A DNA stretch of 40,805 bases from an uncultured Faecalibacterium sp. (lineage in GTDB: Bacteria > Bacillota > Clostridia > Oscillospirales > Ruminococcaceae), in contig CAKSYT010000015.1 in NCBI GenBank assembly GCA_934524985.1, positions 1 through 40,805 of the forward strand, read 5' to 3'. The position numbers and the translations under genes are program-made. The notes under the pieces were generated by a model. It saw only the letters and a program-made list of their open reading frames with translations. It was not told the origin of the DNA and searched no databases. Every line of letters begins with the position of its first letter. Position 1 is the stretch's first letter. Of this stretch, positions 1 to 6,234 are shown piece after piece.

Positions 1-186
1 AAGGGCAAGGACGGCAAGACCTATCTGGCCCACACCCTGAACAACACCTGCGTGGCACCTCCGCGTATGCTGATCGCCTTCCTGGAGAACCATCTGCAGG
101 CCGACGGCAGCGTGACCATCCCCGAAGTGCTGCAGCCGTACATGGGCGGCCTGAAGGTCATGGTTCCTACCAACAAGAAGAACTAA
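1..186 (+). CDS. serS: Seryl-tRNA synthetase, C-terminal fragment (cut by window start)
   Basis: The first 61 codons read in frame 1 to a TAA at 184-186. The encoded end contains [20 protein letters not shown] followed by a [18 protein letters not shown] segment. This is the class II motif 3 region and C-terminus typical of bacterial SerRS, where the usual text is close to LNGSGLAVGRTLVAILEN plus Q-A-D-G-S-V-x-I-P-x-V-L-x-P-Y. The enzyme charges tRNA-Ser with serine in the cytoplasm. The motif 3 arginine is retained (PPRMLIA). Only the last part of the protein is visible, so the start and regulation cannot be judged. Two hairpins, one an intrinsic terminator, follow directly. Confidence 0.9.
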   Translation, partial: KGKDGKTYLAHTLNNTCVAPPRMLIAFLENHLQADGSVTIPEVLQPYMGGLKVMVPTNKKN

Positions 187-200
187 AACTGCACCGGGTT

Positions 201-268
201 TTCAACATTCGGACAGAAAAATGTTGAAAAAAGCACCGCTTTCCGTAGAGGGAAGCGGTGCTTTTTGC
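201..268 (+). terminator. Tandem hairpins ending serS, second one an intrinsic terminator
   Basis: The first hairpin pairs TTCAACATT (201-209) with AATGTTGAA (220-228). The second pairs AAGCACCGCTT with AAGCGGTGCTT around 231-263 and runs into TTTTT, the usual Rho-independent form. Confidence 0.8.
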
Positions 269-318
269 GTGGGAAGCGGGCTTTTGATTTTGGAATAGCG
301 GTCAGCAGCTGTGTAAAA

Positions 319-421
319 CCCTCTCAGTCACGCCTGACGGCGTGCCAGCTCCCCCGAAGGGGGAGCTTAACTCCCTCAGTCAAAACCTGACGGTTTTGAC
401 AGCTCCCTCGGGGAGGGAGCC
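319..421. repeat. Interspersed repeat family A, copy A1 (two units in tandem)
   Basis: The unit has the frame CTCAGTC, then a small hairpin with arms around a TGAC loop, then GCCAGCTCCC and a G/C-rich hairpin. Here the first unit has arms ACGCC/GGCGT followed by CTCCCCC-GAA-GGGGGAG. The second has arms AAAACC/GGTTTT followed by CTCCCTC-GGGGAGGGAG. Other copies occur near 15064, 19878, 20900, 31608 and 33074. There is no coding potential. The copy lies in the 187-837 gap between serS and the tRNA genes. The bases between it and B1 (422-547) hold one more hairpin, GCAGCGCCGC paired with GCGGCGCTGC near 500-533. Confidence 0.8.
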
Positions 422-547
422 TTTGGCATAGCGGTAAAGTTTCCGGCTCAAACGCAAAGCTTGCGGTAGCGCTATAAGCTTGAGAGGATTCATCCCCGCA
501 GCGCCGCATTTTCGCAGAAAGCGGCGCTGCAAATGCCGTTTTCCTTT

Positions 548-663
548 ACGACCCCTCCCGTGAAAAGGCAATTCTGGAAAATCCGCAGATTTTCCAGAAT
601 TGCGAAATATAAATGATCTTTCCGCTGATTATGGCCAGAGCGTAGCGGAGGCCATTCCAAATC
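548..663 (+). repeat. Interspersed structured repeat family B, copy B1
   Basis: It opens with the conserved lead CCCCTCCCGTGAAAA. A perfect hairpin follows, with a 15-bp stem at 569-583/588-602 and loop CGCA at 584-587. After an A/T-rich linker comes a second part in which CCGCT, ATGGCC, AGCGG and GGCCAT appear in order, so two stems could cross. It ends TCCAAATC. The hairpin arms differ completely from most other copies although the frame is shared. Confidence 0.85.
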
Positions 664-774
664 TTTTTTGCAGCAGAACCCTTGCAAAAATGATAAGAAA
701 AAGCTATATTTTAACGCATCTATGTGGATAAATTGAGTGCATCAAAAAAATGCAAAATTTTTTGAAAATATGTG

Positions 775-803
775 TTGACAAAAGGGGCATCTATGGATAT
801 AAT
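775..803 (+). promoter_or_regulatory. Promoter of the tRNA-Met/tRNA-Glu unit
   Basis: A consensus TTGACA at 775-780 and TATAAT at 798-803 are separated by 17 bp, 35 bases upstream of the first tRNA. The surrounding 664-800 stretch is AT-rich and holds no gene. Confidence 0.9.
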
Positions 804-837
804 AATAAAGCACCGTTCGAGTGCAAGTTAAATATGT

Positions 838-914
838 GGCGGTATAGCTCAGTTGGCTAGAGCATTCGGTTCATACCCGAAGTGTCACCGGTTCAAATCC
901 AGTTACCGCTACCA
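838..914 (+). tRNA. tRNA-Met(CAT), elongator type, CCA encoded
   Basis: A full cloverleaf can be drawn. The acceptor GGCGGTA pairs with TACCGCT. The D arm is GCTC/GAGC, the anticodon stem is TTCGG/CCGAA with loop TTCATAC, and the T loop is TTCAAAT. The anticodon is CAT. The stem lacks the three G:C pairs of initiator tRNA, so this is the elongator form. A lysidine-modified tRNA-Ile2 is not excluded but fits less well. CCA is encoded at 912-914. Confidence 0.93.
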
Positions 915-918
915 CGTT

Positions 919-997
919 ACAGAGTTTCGCTAAGATAAGGGGGACGGTCGTCCGCAATAGTGGATGATGGAAGTCGGAGGTTTTAGCGAAGCTCTGT
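919..997 (+). other. Structured spacer between two tRNA genes
   Basis: ACAGAGTTTCGCTAA at 919-933 pairs with TTAGCGAAGCTCTGT at 983-997 along all 15 positions, one of them G:U. The 49-nt loop contains a smaller hairpin, GGAC paired with GTCC (942-945/950-953). It lies inside the tRNA transcript and has no ORF. It may guide processing or be a small RNA; I do not recognise it. Confidence 0.6.
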
Positions 998-1005
998 ATT
1001 TATAA

Positions 1006-1077
1006 GGCCCGTTGGTCAAGCGGTTAAGACACGGCCCTTTCACGGCTGTAACATGGGTTCGATTCCCGTACGGGTCA
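1006..1077 (+). tRNA. tRNA-Glu(TTC), CCA not encoded
   Basis: The acceptor GGCCCGT pairs with ACGGGTC. The D arm is GTC/GAC and the anticodon stem encloses loop CTTTCAC with anticodon TTC. The T arm is GGG-TTCGATT-CCC. The gene ends at discriminator A1077 without CCA. It is co-transcribed with tRNA-Met from the promoter at 775-803. Confidence 0.93.
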
Positions 1078-1080
1078 TAA

Positions 1081-1118
1081 AAACGCCTTTGCGCAATGCG
1101 CAAGGGCGTTTTTGCTTT
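1081..1118 (+). terminator. Intrinsic terminator of the tRNA unit
   Basis: AAACGCCTTTGCGC and GCGCAAGGGCGTTT form a 14-bp stem around a 3-nt loop, directly followed by a T run. Confidence 0.9.
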
Positions 1119-1147
1119 TTCAGACAGCTGCCGCTTGGGCCTTTAAG

Positions 1148-1265
1148 CCCCTCTCTGTGAAAATGCGTTTGGAGCGGCCCGCAGGCCGCGACAAACGCGA
1201 ATTATTATAAAATGCTTTTCCGCTAAATATGGTCAGAGCAAAGCGGAGACCATTTCAAATCGTCC
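1148..1265 (+). repeat. Repeat family B, copy B2
   Basis: After the lead CCCCTCTCTGTGAAAA, arms GCGTTTGGAGCGGCC and GGCCGCGACAAACGC (1165-1179/1184-1198) enclose the loop CGCA; two opposed bases mismatch. The second part has ATGGTC pairing with GACCAT, a compensated variant of ATGGCC/GGCCAT in B1, and CCGCT with AGCGG. It ends TTTCAAATCGTCC. Confidence 0.85.
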
Positions 1266-1270
1266 CATAC

Positions 1271-1310
1271 ATAAAAGGCCGCTGCACAAAATGCTGTGCA
1301 ACGGCCTCTT
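1271..1310 (-). terminator. Intrinsic terminator of the HAD phosphatase gene
   Basis: Read on the minus strand, AGGCCGTTGCACA pairs with TGTGCAGCGGCCT and is followed by TTTTAT. Confidence 0.85.
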
Positions 1311-1323
1311 GATTTAAAAGTTT

Positions 1324-1986
1324 TTACCCGTTCTGCTCCTGCACATACCGCAGGATATCCTCCGGCACCTCTGCCAGTGCGTCGGCACCGGCGGCGGTCA
1401 GCTCGGCGCGGCCGCGGAAGCCCCACAGCGCGCCCATGGCGGGCAGCTGCGCGTTGTGTCCGGTGAGGATATCCACGTCGCTGTCGCCCACAAAAAGGGT
1501 GGCGGCGGGGTCTGCACCCAGCTCGGTCATCAGGGCGTACAGACCGGTGGGGTCGGGCTTGGTGGGCACGCCCGGGCGGCTGCCCCGCACGGCGTCAAAG
1601 CGGCCGGTGCCAAAGTAGTGGGCAATGATGCCGCCGCACAGCGCGTCAGCCTTGTTGGAGAATACCGCGCATTGGATGCCCTCGGCCTTCAGTGCGTCCA
1701 GCAGCGCCGGAATGCCGGGGTAGGGCGCGGTCTTGTCCTCCTTGTGGGCATCGTACCGGGCGGTGAACTGCGCCAGCGTTGCCGCCAGCTGCGCCGGGGT
1801 GCGGGCGTCGGCGGGGGAGAACCGCTCCACCAGCTTGGGGATGCCGTTGCCCACCATCAGCTTGAACTGCTCCACCGTAAAGGTGGGCCAGCCGTTTTGT
1901 GCGCACACCCAGTTCCCGGCATCGGCAAGGTCGTCGATGGTGTTCAGCAGGGTGCCGTCCAGATCAAATAATACAGTCTTTATCAT
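1324..1986 (-). CDS. HAD-family phosphatase, phosphoglycolate-phosphatase-like
   Basis: This 220-aa soluble enzyme carries the four HAD motifs in order. FDLDGTL holds nucleophile D8 and acid D10. FSNK provides the motif II serine. A lysine sits in the VPTKPDP segment, and GDSDVDI carries the Mg-binding acids. The helical cap between residues 15 and 90 and the size match subfamily IA enzymes such as Gph and PpaX. They hydrolyse phosphoglycolate, pyrophosphate or other small phosphates, so substrate cannot be set from sequence alone. It is a single-gene unit with its own terminator. Upstream, a hairpin terminator separates it from the PH-domain operon. Confidence 0.85.
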   Translation of the reverse strand: MIKTVLFDLDGTLLNTIDDLADAGNWVCAQNGWPTFTVEQFKLMVGNGIPKLVERFSPADARTPAQLAATLAQFTARYDAHKEDKTAPYPGIPALLDALKAEGIQCAVFSNKADALCGGIIAHYFGTGRFDAVRGSRPGVPTKPDPTGLYALMTELGADPAATLFVGDSDVDILTGHNAQLPAMGALWGFRGRAELTAAGADALAEVPEDILRYVQEQNG

Positions 1987-2013
1987 AAAAATAGTCTCCG
2001 TTGGTCTGTGTTA

Positions 2014-2052
2014 CAAAAAAATGCCCCGCCGACCGTAGGTTCAGCGGGGCAT
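2014..2052 (-). terminator. Intrinsic terminator of the RCK/PH-domain operon
   Basis: Read on the minus strand, ATGCCCCGCTGAACC pairs with GGTCGGCGGGGCAT and runs into TTTTTTT. Confidence 0.9.
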
Positions 2053-2065
2053 CGCAAGTATACTT

Positions 2066-3421
2066 CTATATTTCCAGAAAATCAAGAGCCGCCAGCGGTA
2101 CACTGCGCACCGTGACCTTTTCTTTGCCGGGGAATACAAGGGTCAGGTTGGCGCGCTGCACCGTCACCGCCCAAGGGGATTGCAGCGCGGTAAAGCCGGT
2201 GTCCGGGTGGAACACGCACAGTTGGTGCAGGTGGAACTGGTGCTGTCGGCAGAGCAGCAGCTGTCCCTGCTGCTGCCATACGCCCTCCCGGTGCCAGCCC
2301 ACGGCGGCAGCACCCAGCAGGGCGGCAAACACCCCGGTGGGGATGAGCAGCGGCAGGGTAAGGGCGGGCAGGGTGGTGCGGGATACCGCCGTCAGCAGCA
2401 GACAGAGCGCCAGCGGGATGCCCGCCGGCAAAAAGAACACCATGCTGCGGTCGGTGGTGTCGGCGCGGGTGTCCGGGGGCAGCTGCGTCATCTCGGGCAG
2501 CAGCTCCCGCAGCAGCGGGGTGCCCTCCCGCCAGACGAACAACGGCAGTTCCGGGCGGCACGCCCCTGCCGAGACGAATACCGGGCAGTAATGCAGCGCC
2601 CATGTGGCGGGGGAGCGGCGCAGGTCGGCGTAGTTCAGCTGGCTGAGCCGCAGCCGCATCTCGTACCGGCGGATAAGCCCGCCCCGGCTGCCCAGCTGGG
2701 TATCGGTGCGCCAGACGGTATAATGCACCGCCTGCAAAGCGCTGCGCACCAGACTGATGCAGAACAGGGTGCCCGCCAGCACCAGCAGCCATGCCGTGCC
2801 CAGCGGCAGCCAGCGGGCGGCAAGCGCCGCCAGCTGTCCCAACTGCGCAAGGGCAGCAGTCTGGGCGTCCGGGGCGTAGCTCTGGGTCTGGTGGATGGCC
2901 AGCCACCATAAAATCAAAGTGGACAGACCGTTAGCGCCCAGCACCGTAAAGGCCAGCTTTTCGCCGCCCTTGGGCGCGTGCCACAGCGGGTCTGTCACCG
3001 GCAGCAGCACATCGGCAAGCGTTTCAGCCTGCTGCCGGGTGAGATACAGGGTAATGGTCTTTGCCTGTCCCACGGGGTACAGCACCACCCGGCAGGCACC
3101 GGTCAGGCGGTAGACCGGCGGCTGCTCCAGCACCAGCGCCGCCAGACCTTCGGCGCGCAGGGCGCGGTCCAGCCGCACCCCCAGCCGCCAGCTGACGTGT
3201 ACCGTGCCCTCGGCATCCACCTGCCAGCGGCCGCCGTAGTACACCGCCCAGCACATGGCACTGATCAAGAAGAGCAGCACAAGGTCCTGCCGCAGCGCCG
3301 CACGCAAAGCTTCCCAGTTGCGGGCAAAAAGCACCTGTACCAGCGGCAGAAGGTACACAAGCAAAGTCTTGCGCAGCAGATGCAGCGCCGCCAGCGGGTG
3401 GAAGTGCTTTTCCCGGCTCAT
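2066..3421 (-). CDS. Multi-domain bacterial PH (bPH2/DUF304) membrane protein, YdbT-like
   Basis: The 451-aa protein has paired hydrophobic helices near residues 14-62, 165-222 and 330-375. After each comes a beta-rich segment of the bPH2 type, near 65-115, 230-290 and 375-451. That alternation is the architecture of Bacillus subtilis YdbT, whose gene is adjacent to the single-domain ydbS. Here the single-domain partner is likewise directly upstream and overlaps by ATGA (3418-3421), so the two are translationally coupled. YdbS/YdbT proteins have been linked to resistance to antimicrobial peptides made by relatives, but the molecular job is poorly known. Assignment rests on pattern and synteny; individual repeats are divergent. 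Confidence 0.7.
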   Translation of the reverse strand: MSREKHFHPLAALHLLRKTLLVYLLPLVQVLFARNWEALRAALRQDLVLLFLISAMCWAVYYGGRWQVDAEGTVHVSWRLGVRLDRALRAEGLAALVLEQPPVYRLTGACRVVLYPVGQAKTITLYLTRQQAETLADVLLPVTDPLWHAPKGGEKLAFTVLGANGLSTLILWWLAIHQTQSYAPDAQTAALAQLGQLAALAARWLPLGTAWLLVLAGTLFCISLVRSALQAVHYTVWRTDTQLGSRGGLIRRYEMRLRLSQLNYADLRRSPATWALHYCPVFVSAGACRPELPLFVWREGTPLLRELLPEMTQLPPDTRADTTDRSMVFFLPAGIPLALCLLLTAVSRTTLPALTLPLLIPTGVFAALLGAAAVGWHREGVWQQQGQLLLCRQHQFHLHQLCVFHPDTGFTALQSPWAVTVQRANLTLVFPGKEKVTVRSVPLAALDFLEI

Positions 3422-3849
3422 ACGTCACCCTCCATCAGCACAGCCGCCAGCGCGGTAGCCTGCGCGGCGGGGATGCCGGGCAGCACCAATTGCAGCCCCG
3501 GGCTGCGCACAAGCAGCACGGTGCACCCTGCCGCCCACAGCAGCGGGGTGCGCAGCAGCTGCACCCCGGTGACCGCCCGGCGCGGGATGCGGCGCAGCAC
3601 AGGGACAGCCACCCCGGACTGCACCGTGACGCTGTCCGCCGTCAGGGCGGCGACAAAGCTGCAGCAGCGCACCCGGACAAGCGCCACCAGCGCCGCCCAT
3701 ACAACGCAAAAGACCGCCCCCGCCCACACGCTCTGCCAGAAGGCAAAGGGCGCACAGACCAGCCCGGGCACGGCTGCCCAGACGCAGACCACCCGGCGGG
3801 CGCGGGGCGGCAGCACCAGCGCGGTGCGCAGCAGCTCCTGCTCGCTCAT
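3418..3849 (-). CDS. Single-domain bacterial PH (bPH2/DUF304) membrane protein, YdbS-like
   Basis: I start this at the ATG on 3849, giving 143 aa that begin MSEQELLRTA, because this ATG overlaps the stop of the upstream trkA-type gene as ATGA. A longer reading to 3927 would run through that gene. Two membrane helices at about residues 22-60 are followed by a PH-like module: a GVAVPVLRRIPRRAVTGVQL segment, then LRTPLLWAAG and a V-L-L-V-R-S-P-G strand. This matches the bPH2 pattern of a basic I-P-x-x-x-I/V turn and a terminal strand ending in G. It forms a coupled pair with the larger bPH2 gene downstream. Confidence 0.72.
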   Translation of the reverse strand: MSEQELLRTALVLPPRARRVVCVWAAVPGLVCAPFAFWQSVWAGAVFCVVWAALVALVRVRCCSFVAALTADSVTVQSGVAVPVLRRIPRRAVTGVQLLRTPLLWAAGCTVLLVRSPGLQLVLPGIPAAQATALAAVLMEGDV

Positions 3850-4514
3850 TTGTGGGAGGAAAGACCCCACGCATCCATCAGCAGATGCAGGGTGTCGTCC
3901 TGTGTCAGGCAGAGCAGCCGGTCCCACGGCAGCAGCACCGTGCTGCCGTGGGGGATGATGAACTCGGTATCCCGGGTGATGCTGACCAGAATGGCGTCGC
4001 CCGGGATGGGGATCTCCTTGATCTCCTTGCCCGCGAACTGGAAGTCCTCAGGCAACAGGATCTCGTTCAGGCTGGCGGTGCCGCCGCCCAGAGAAAGCAG
4101 CTGCCGGATGGTGTCGGTCTCGATCTCCCGCTCCAGAATGTGGCTCAGGTTGTCGGTGCCGCACACCACGGTGTCCACGCCCAGCGTGTGTAGGATGTCC
4201 CGGTTCTTGGGGTTGGAGGCGCGCGCCACGGTGCGGTTCACGCCGAACTCCCGCTTGGCGATCTGGCAGGCCACCAGATTGGTCTCGTCGGTGTTGGTCA
4301 CCGCCACAAAGGCGTCGCAGCTGGCCACATCGGCGGTGCGCAGGGTGTCAAAGCTCAGAGAGTCGCCGCAGATGACCGGGATATCCAGCGTGTCGGCAAG
4401 GGTGCGGCACAGCGCCTCCTGCGGCTCGATGATGGTCACCTTATGGCGGTGGGACAGCAGGCTCTGGGCAAGATACATCCCCACCCGGCCGCCGCCGGCA
4501 ATACAAACTTTCAT
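3846..4514 (-). CDS. TrkA-family RCK protein (RCK_N plus RCK_C)
   Basis: This 222-aa cytosolic regulator has an N-terminal Rossmann fold with GGGRVG at residues 7-12 and an acidic E at the end of strand 2, which suits NAD(H) binding. From about residue 140 it has a TrkA_C domain (LPEDFQFAGKEIKEIPIPGD and the PHGSTVLLPWDRLLCL strand pair). Such proteins gate TrkH/KtrB potassium channels in response to nucleotides. No channel subunit lies in the window. The gene has a GAGGT ribosome site. It follows a second RCK gene across repeat C1 and overlaps the downstream PH gene by 4 bases. Confidence 0.85.
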   Translation of the reverse strand: MKVCIAGGGRVGMYLAQSLLSHRHKVTIIEPQEALCRTLADTLDIPVICGDSLSFDTLRTADVASCDAFVAVTNTDETNLVACQIAKREFGVNRTVARASNPKNRDILHTLGVDTVVCGTDNLSHILEREIETDTIRQLLSLGGGTASLNEILLPEDFQFAGKEIKEIPIPGDAILVSITRDTEFIIPHGSTVLLPWDRLLCLTQDDTLHLLMDAWGLSSHK

Positions 4515-4575
4515 ATCGTTACCTCGTTCTACTGTTTGTAAAGCGAATACAGGCCGTTTTCACGGAAATCAATTT

Positions 4576-4712
4576 TCCTCTAAAGGCTTCCCCCGGTCGG
4601 GGGAAGCTGTCACCGAAGGTGACTGATGAGGGCGCAGGCAAGCAGCTGCTTGCGGGAAATTACCCCTCATCCGGCGCTACGCGCCACCTTCCCCCCAAGG
4701 GGTGAAGGCTTT
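4576..4712. repeat. Interspersed repeat family C, copy C1, inside the RCK operon
   Basis: About 137 bp are nearly identical to 7632-7762. The element is a chain of hairpins: CTTCCCCC/GGGGGAAG, CACC/GGTG, ATGAGGG/CCCTCAT, and GGCGC/GCGCC. It starts and ends with AAGGCTT-like sequence. It sits between the two RCK genes, its left end 61 bp upstream of one start and its right end abutting the stop of the other, without breaking either. Confidence 0.85.
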
Positions 4713-5126
4713 TTACTTGGAAAGTGCACGGAACACCGCCTGCTCGGTCAGCACGGTGGGGCAGATGGTCTCCAGCTCGTAGGCCTTGTGGTACAAAATT
4801 TGCAGATGCGGGTCGGACACCCGGCAGATGACCTTGTCCCGGCGGAAGATGTTCTTTGCCAGCTGTGCCGCCATCAGGTTCACCGAGTCCTCCTCGGTCA
4901 CCGCCGCCACGGCGTCGCAGTTCTCTACGCCGCCCCGGCGCAGGGTGTCCGGGTCGGTGGGGTCACCCACAAGGGCAGTGCCGTGAAAGGTATAATCGTC
5001 AAAGGCATCCAGACGCTTGAGCTGCTCGGGGTCCTTTTCCACCACCGAGATATCATGGCCGATGCGTTCCAGATCGCGGATCAGTGCCGCACCCACCTGA
5101 TCGCAGCCGATCACCAGTATGTTCAT
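4713..5126 (-). CDS. Short TrkA-family RCK_N protein
   Basis: This is a 137-aa protein with only the NAD-binding RCK_N fold. It has GCDQVG at residues 7-12, an acidic E30 ending strand 2, and a D-A-V-A-A-V-T-E-E-D segment that is the usual strand 4. The C-terminal RCK_C domain of its neighbour is missing, so it may pair with the full-length RCK protein downstream. Its start has a GAGGTG ribosome site. It is the first gene of the minus-strand operon that ends at 2066. A possible TATACT -10 element lies at 5198-5203, between this gene and the divergent uppP. Confidence 0.82.
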   Translation of the reverse strand: MNILVIGCDQVGAALIRDLERIGHDISVVEKDPEQLKRLDAFDDYTFHGTALVGDPTDPDTLRRGGVENCDAVAAVTEEDSVNLMAAQLAKNIFRRDKVICRVSDPHLQILYHKAYELETICPTVLTEQAVFRALSK

Positions 5127-5311
5127 GAAGGTTCACCTCGTTGTTCTCAGTGCTTTCTGCGCCCGGCGCAGAAAGCGGACAGACTTCTTATTTTTATAGT
5201 ATAGCACATTTCCCGGGGCAGATAAATACAGCGCCACCGGTAAAATTTTTATAATCTGTATGCACAGCGGCTCATAGTATGGTATACTGGAACTGCTTTT
5301 GAAAAAACTAC

Positions 5312-5326
5312 GCACCCAACGGGTGC
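5312..5326 (+). promoter_or_regulatory. Short hairpin just before the uppP ribosome site
   Basis: GCACCC and GGGTGC form a perfect 6-bp stem with a 3-nt loop, four bases before GGAGGG at 5331-5336. A likely -10 box TATACT lies at 5283-5288, so the hairpin would be in the 5' untranslated leader. Confidence 0.5.
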
Positions 5327-5340
5327 TGCAGGAGGGATTT

Positions 5341-6174
5341 ATTACGTTTTTCGAGATCATCAAAGCGATCCTGATGGGTATCGTAGAGGGCATTACCGAG
5401 TGGCTGCCCATCTCCTCCACCGGTCACATGATTTTGGTGGAGCAGGTCGTCAAGTTCAATGCCAGTGAAGAGTTCATGTCCATGTTCCGGGTGGTCATCC
5501 AGCTGGGTGCCATTCTGGCCGTGGTGGTGCTGTTCTGGAATAAGCTGTGGCCCTTCGGGCTGCGGCAGGGCAAGGTCATCTCCAAGCCCAGCGTGTGGAA
5601 CCTGTGGTTCAAGGTGGTAGCCGCCACCCTGCCGGTGCTGGTCATCAGCCCGCTGGACGACTGGATGGAGGCGCACTTCTATAACTACATCACCGTAGCC
5701 GCCATGCTGATTTTGTACGGCGTGCTCTTCCTTGTGGTGGAGAACCGCCGCACTACGCCCCGGGTCACAAAGCTGGAACAGATCAGCTACCGGGACGCGC
5801 TGCTCATCGGCGTGTGGCAGTGCCTTGCCATCATCCCCGGCACCTCCCGCTCCGGCGCTACCATCGTGGGCGGTCTGCTGCTGGGGCTCTCCCGCGCCTG
5901 CGTGGCGGAGTTCACCTTCTATCTGGCCATCCCGGTCATGGCGGGTGCATCTCTGCTCAAGGTGGTCAAGTTTGCGGTTTCCGGTACTGCCATCACCGGC
6001 ACCGAGATCGCCGTGCTGCTGGTGGGCTGCGTTGTGGCTTTTGCGGTCAGCCTTGCAGCCATCCGCTTCCTGATGGATTACGTCAAGCGCCACGACTTCA
6101 AGTTCTTCGGCATCTACCGCATCGTGCTGGGTGCTATCGTGCTGGCTGTGGCGGCCATCACCGCGCTGGCATAA
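5341..6174 (+). CDS. uppP: Undecaprenyl-diphosphate phosphatase (BacA/UppP)
   Basis: An integral membrane enzyme that recycles the C55 lipid carrier of cell wall synthesis and gives bacitracin tolerance. Both signatures are present. GIVEGITEWLPISSTGHMIL carries the first catalytic glutamates and serines, and the second repeat is IIPGTSRSGATI. About eight hydrophobic helices span the rest. The only good ribosome site, GGAGGG at 5331-5336, points to ATT at 5341 (or ACG at 5344) as the start and gives 277 aa, the family length. In-frame TTG (5299) and GTG (5323) lack ribosome sites, and TTG would lie almost at the predicted transcription start. The true start is therefore uncertain. A shared two-way terminator follows. 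Confidence 0.9.
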   Translation: MTFFEIIKAILMGIVEGITEWLPISSTGHMILVEQVVKFNASEEFMSMFRVVIQLGAILAVVVLFWNKLWPFGLRQGKVISKPSVWNLWFKVVAATLPVLVISPLDDWMEAHFYNYITVAAMLILYGVLFLVVENRRTTPRVTKLEQISYRDALLIGVWQCLAIIPGTSRSGATIVGGLLLGLSRACVAEFTFYLAIPVMAGASLLKVVKFAVSGTAITGTEIAVLLVGCVVAFAVSLAAIRFLMDYVKRHDFKFFGIYRIVLGAIVLAVAAITALA

Positions 6175-6182
6175 GATATGAT

Positions 6183-6222
6183 AAAACAGGGGCTGTTGCT
6201 TGCGCAACAGCCCCTGTTTTTT
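6183..6222. terminator. Bidirectional terminator between uppP and the CLC gene
   Basis: AAAACAGGGGCTGTTGC and GCAACAGCCCCTGTTTT form a 17-bp perfect stem with loop TTGC, flanked by A and T runs, so it serves both converging genes. Confidence 0.92.
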
Positions 6223-6234
6223 AGCATCAAAAGC

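Noticed and set aside
319..663. CRISPR array
   Set aside because: Repeat units are not evenly spaced, differ in their arms, have no spacers of uniform length and no cas genes are near.
5299..5340. TTG at 5299 as the start of uppP
   Set aside because: It has no ribosome site, lies next to the predicted transcription start and adds residues not found in UppP proteins. Kept only as an alternative.
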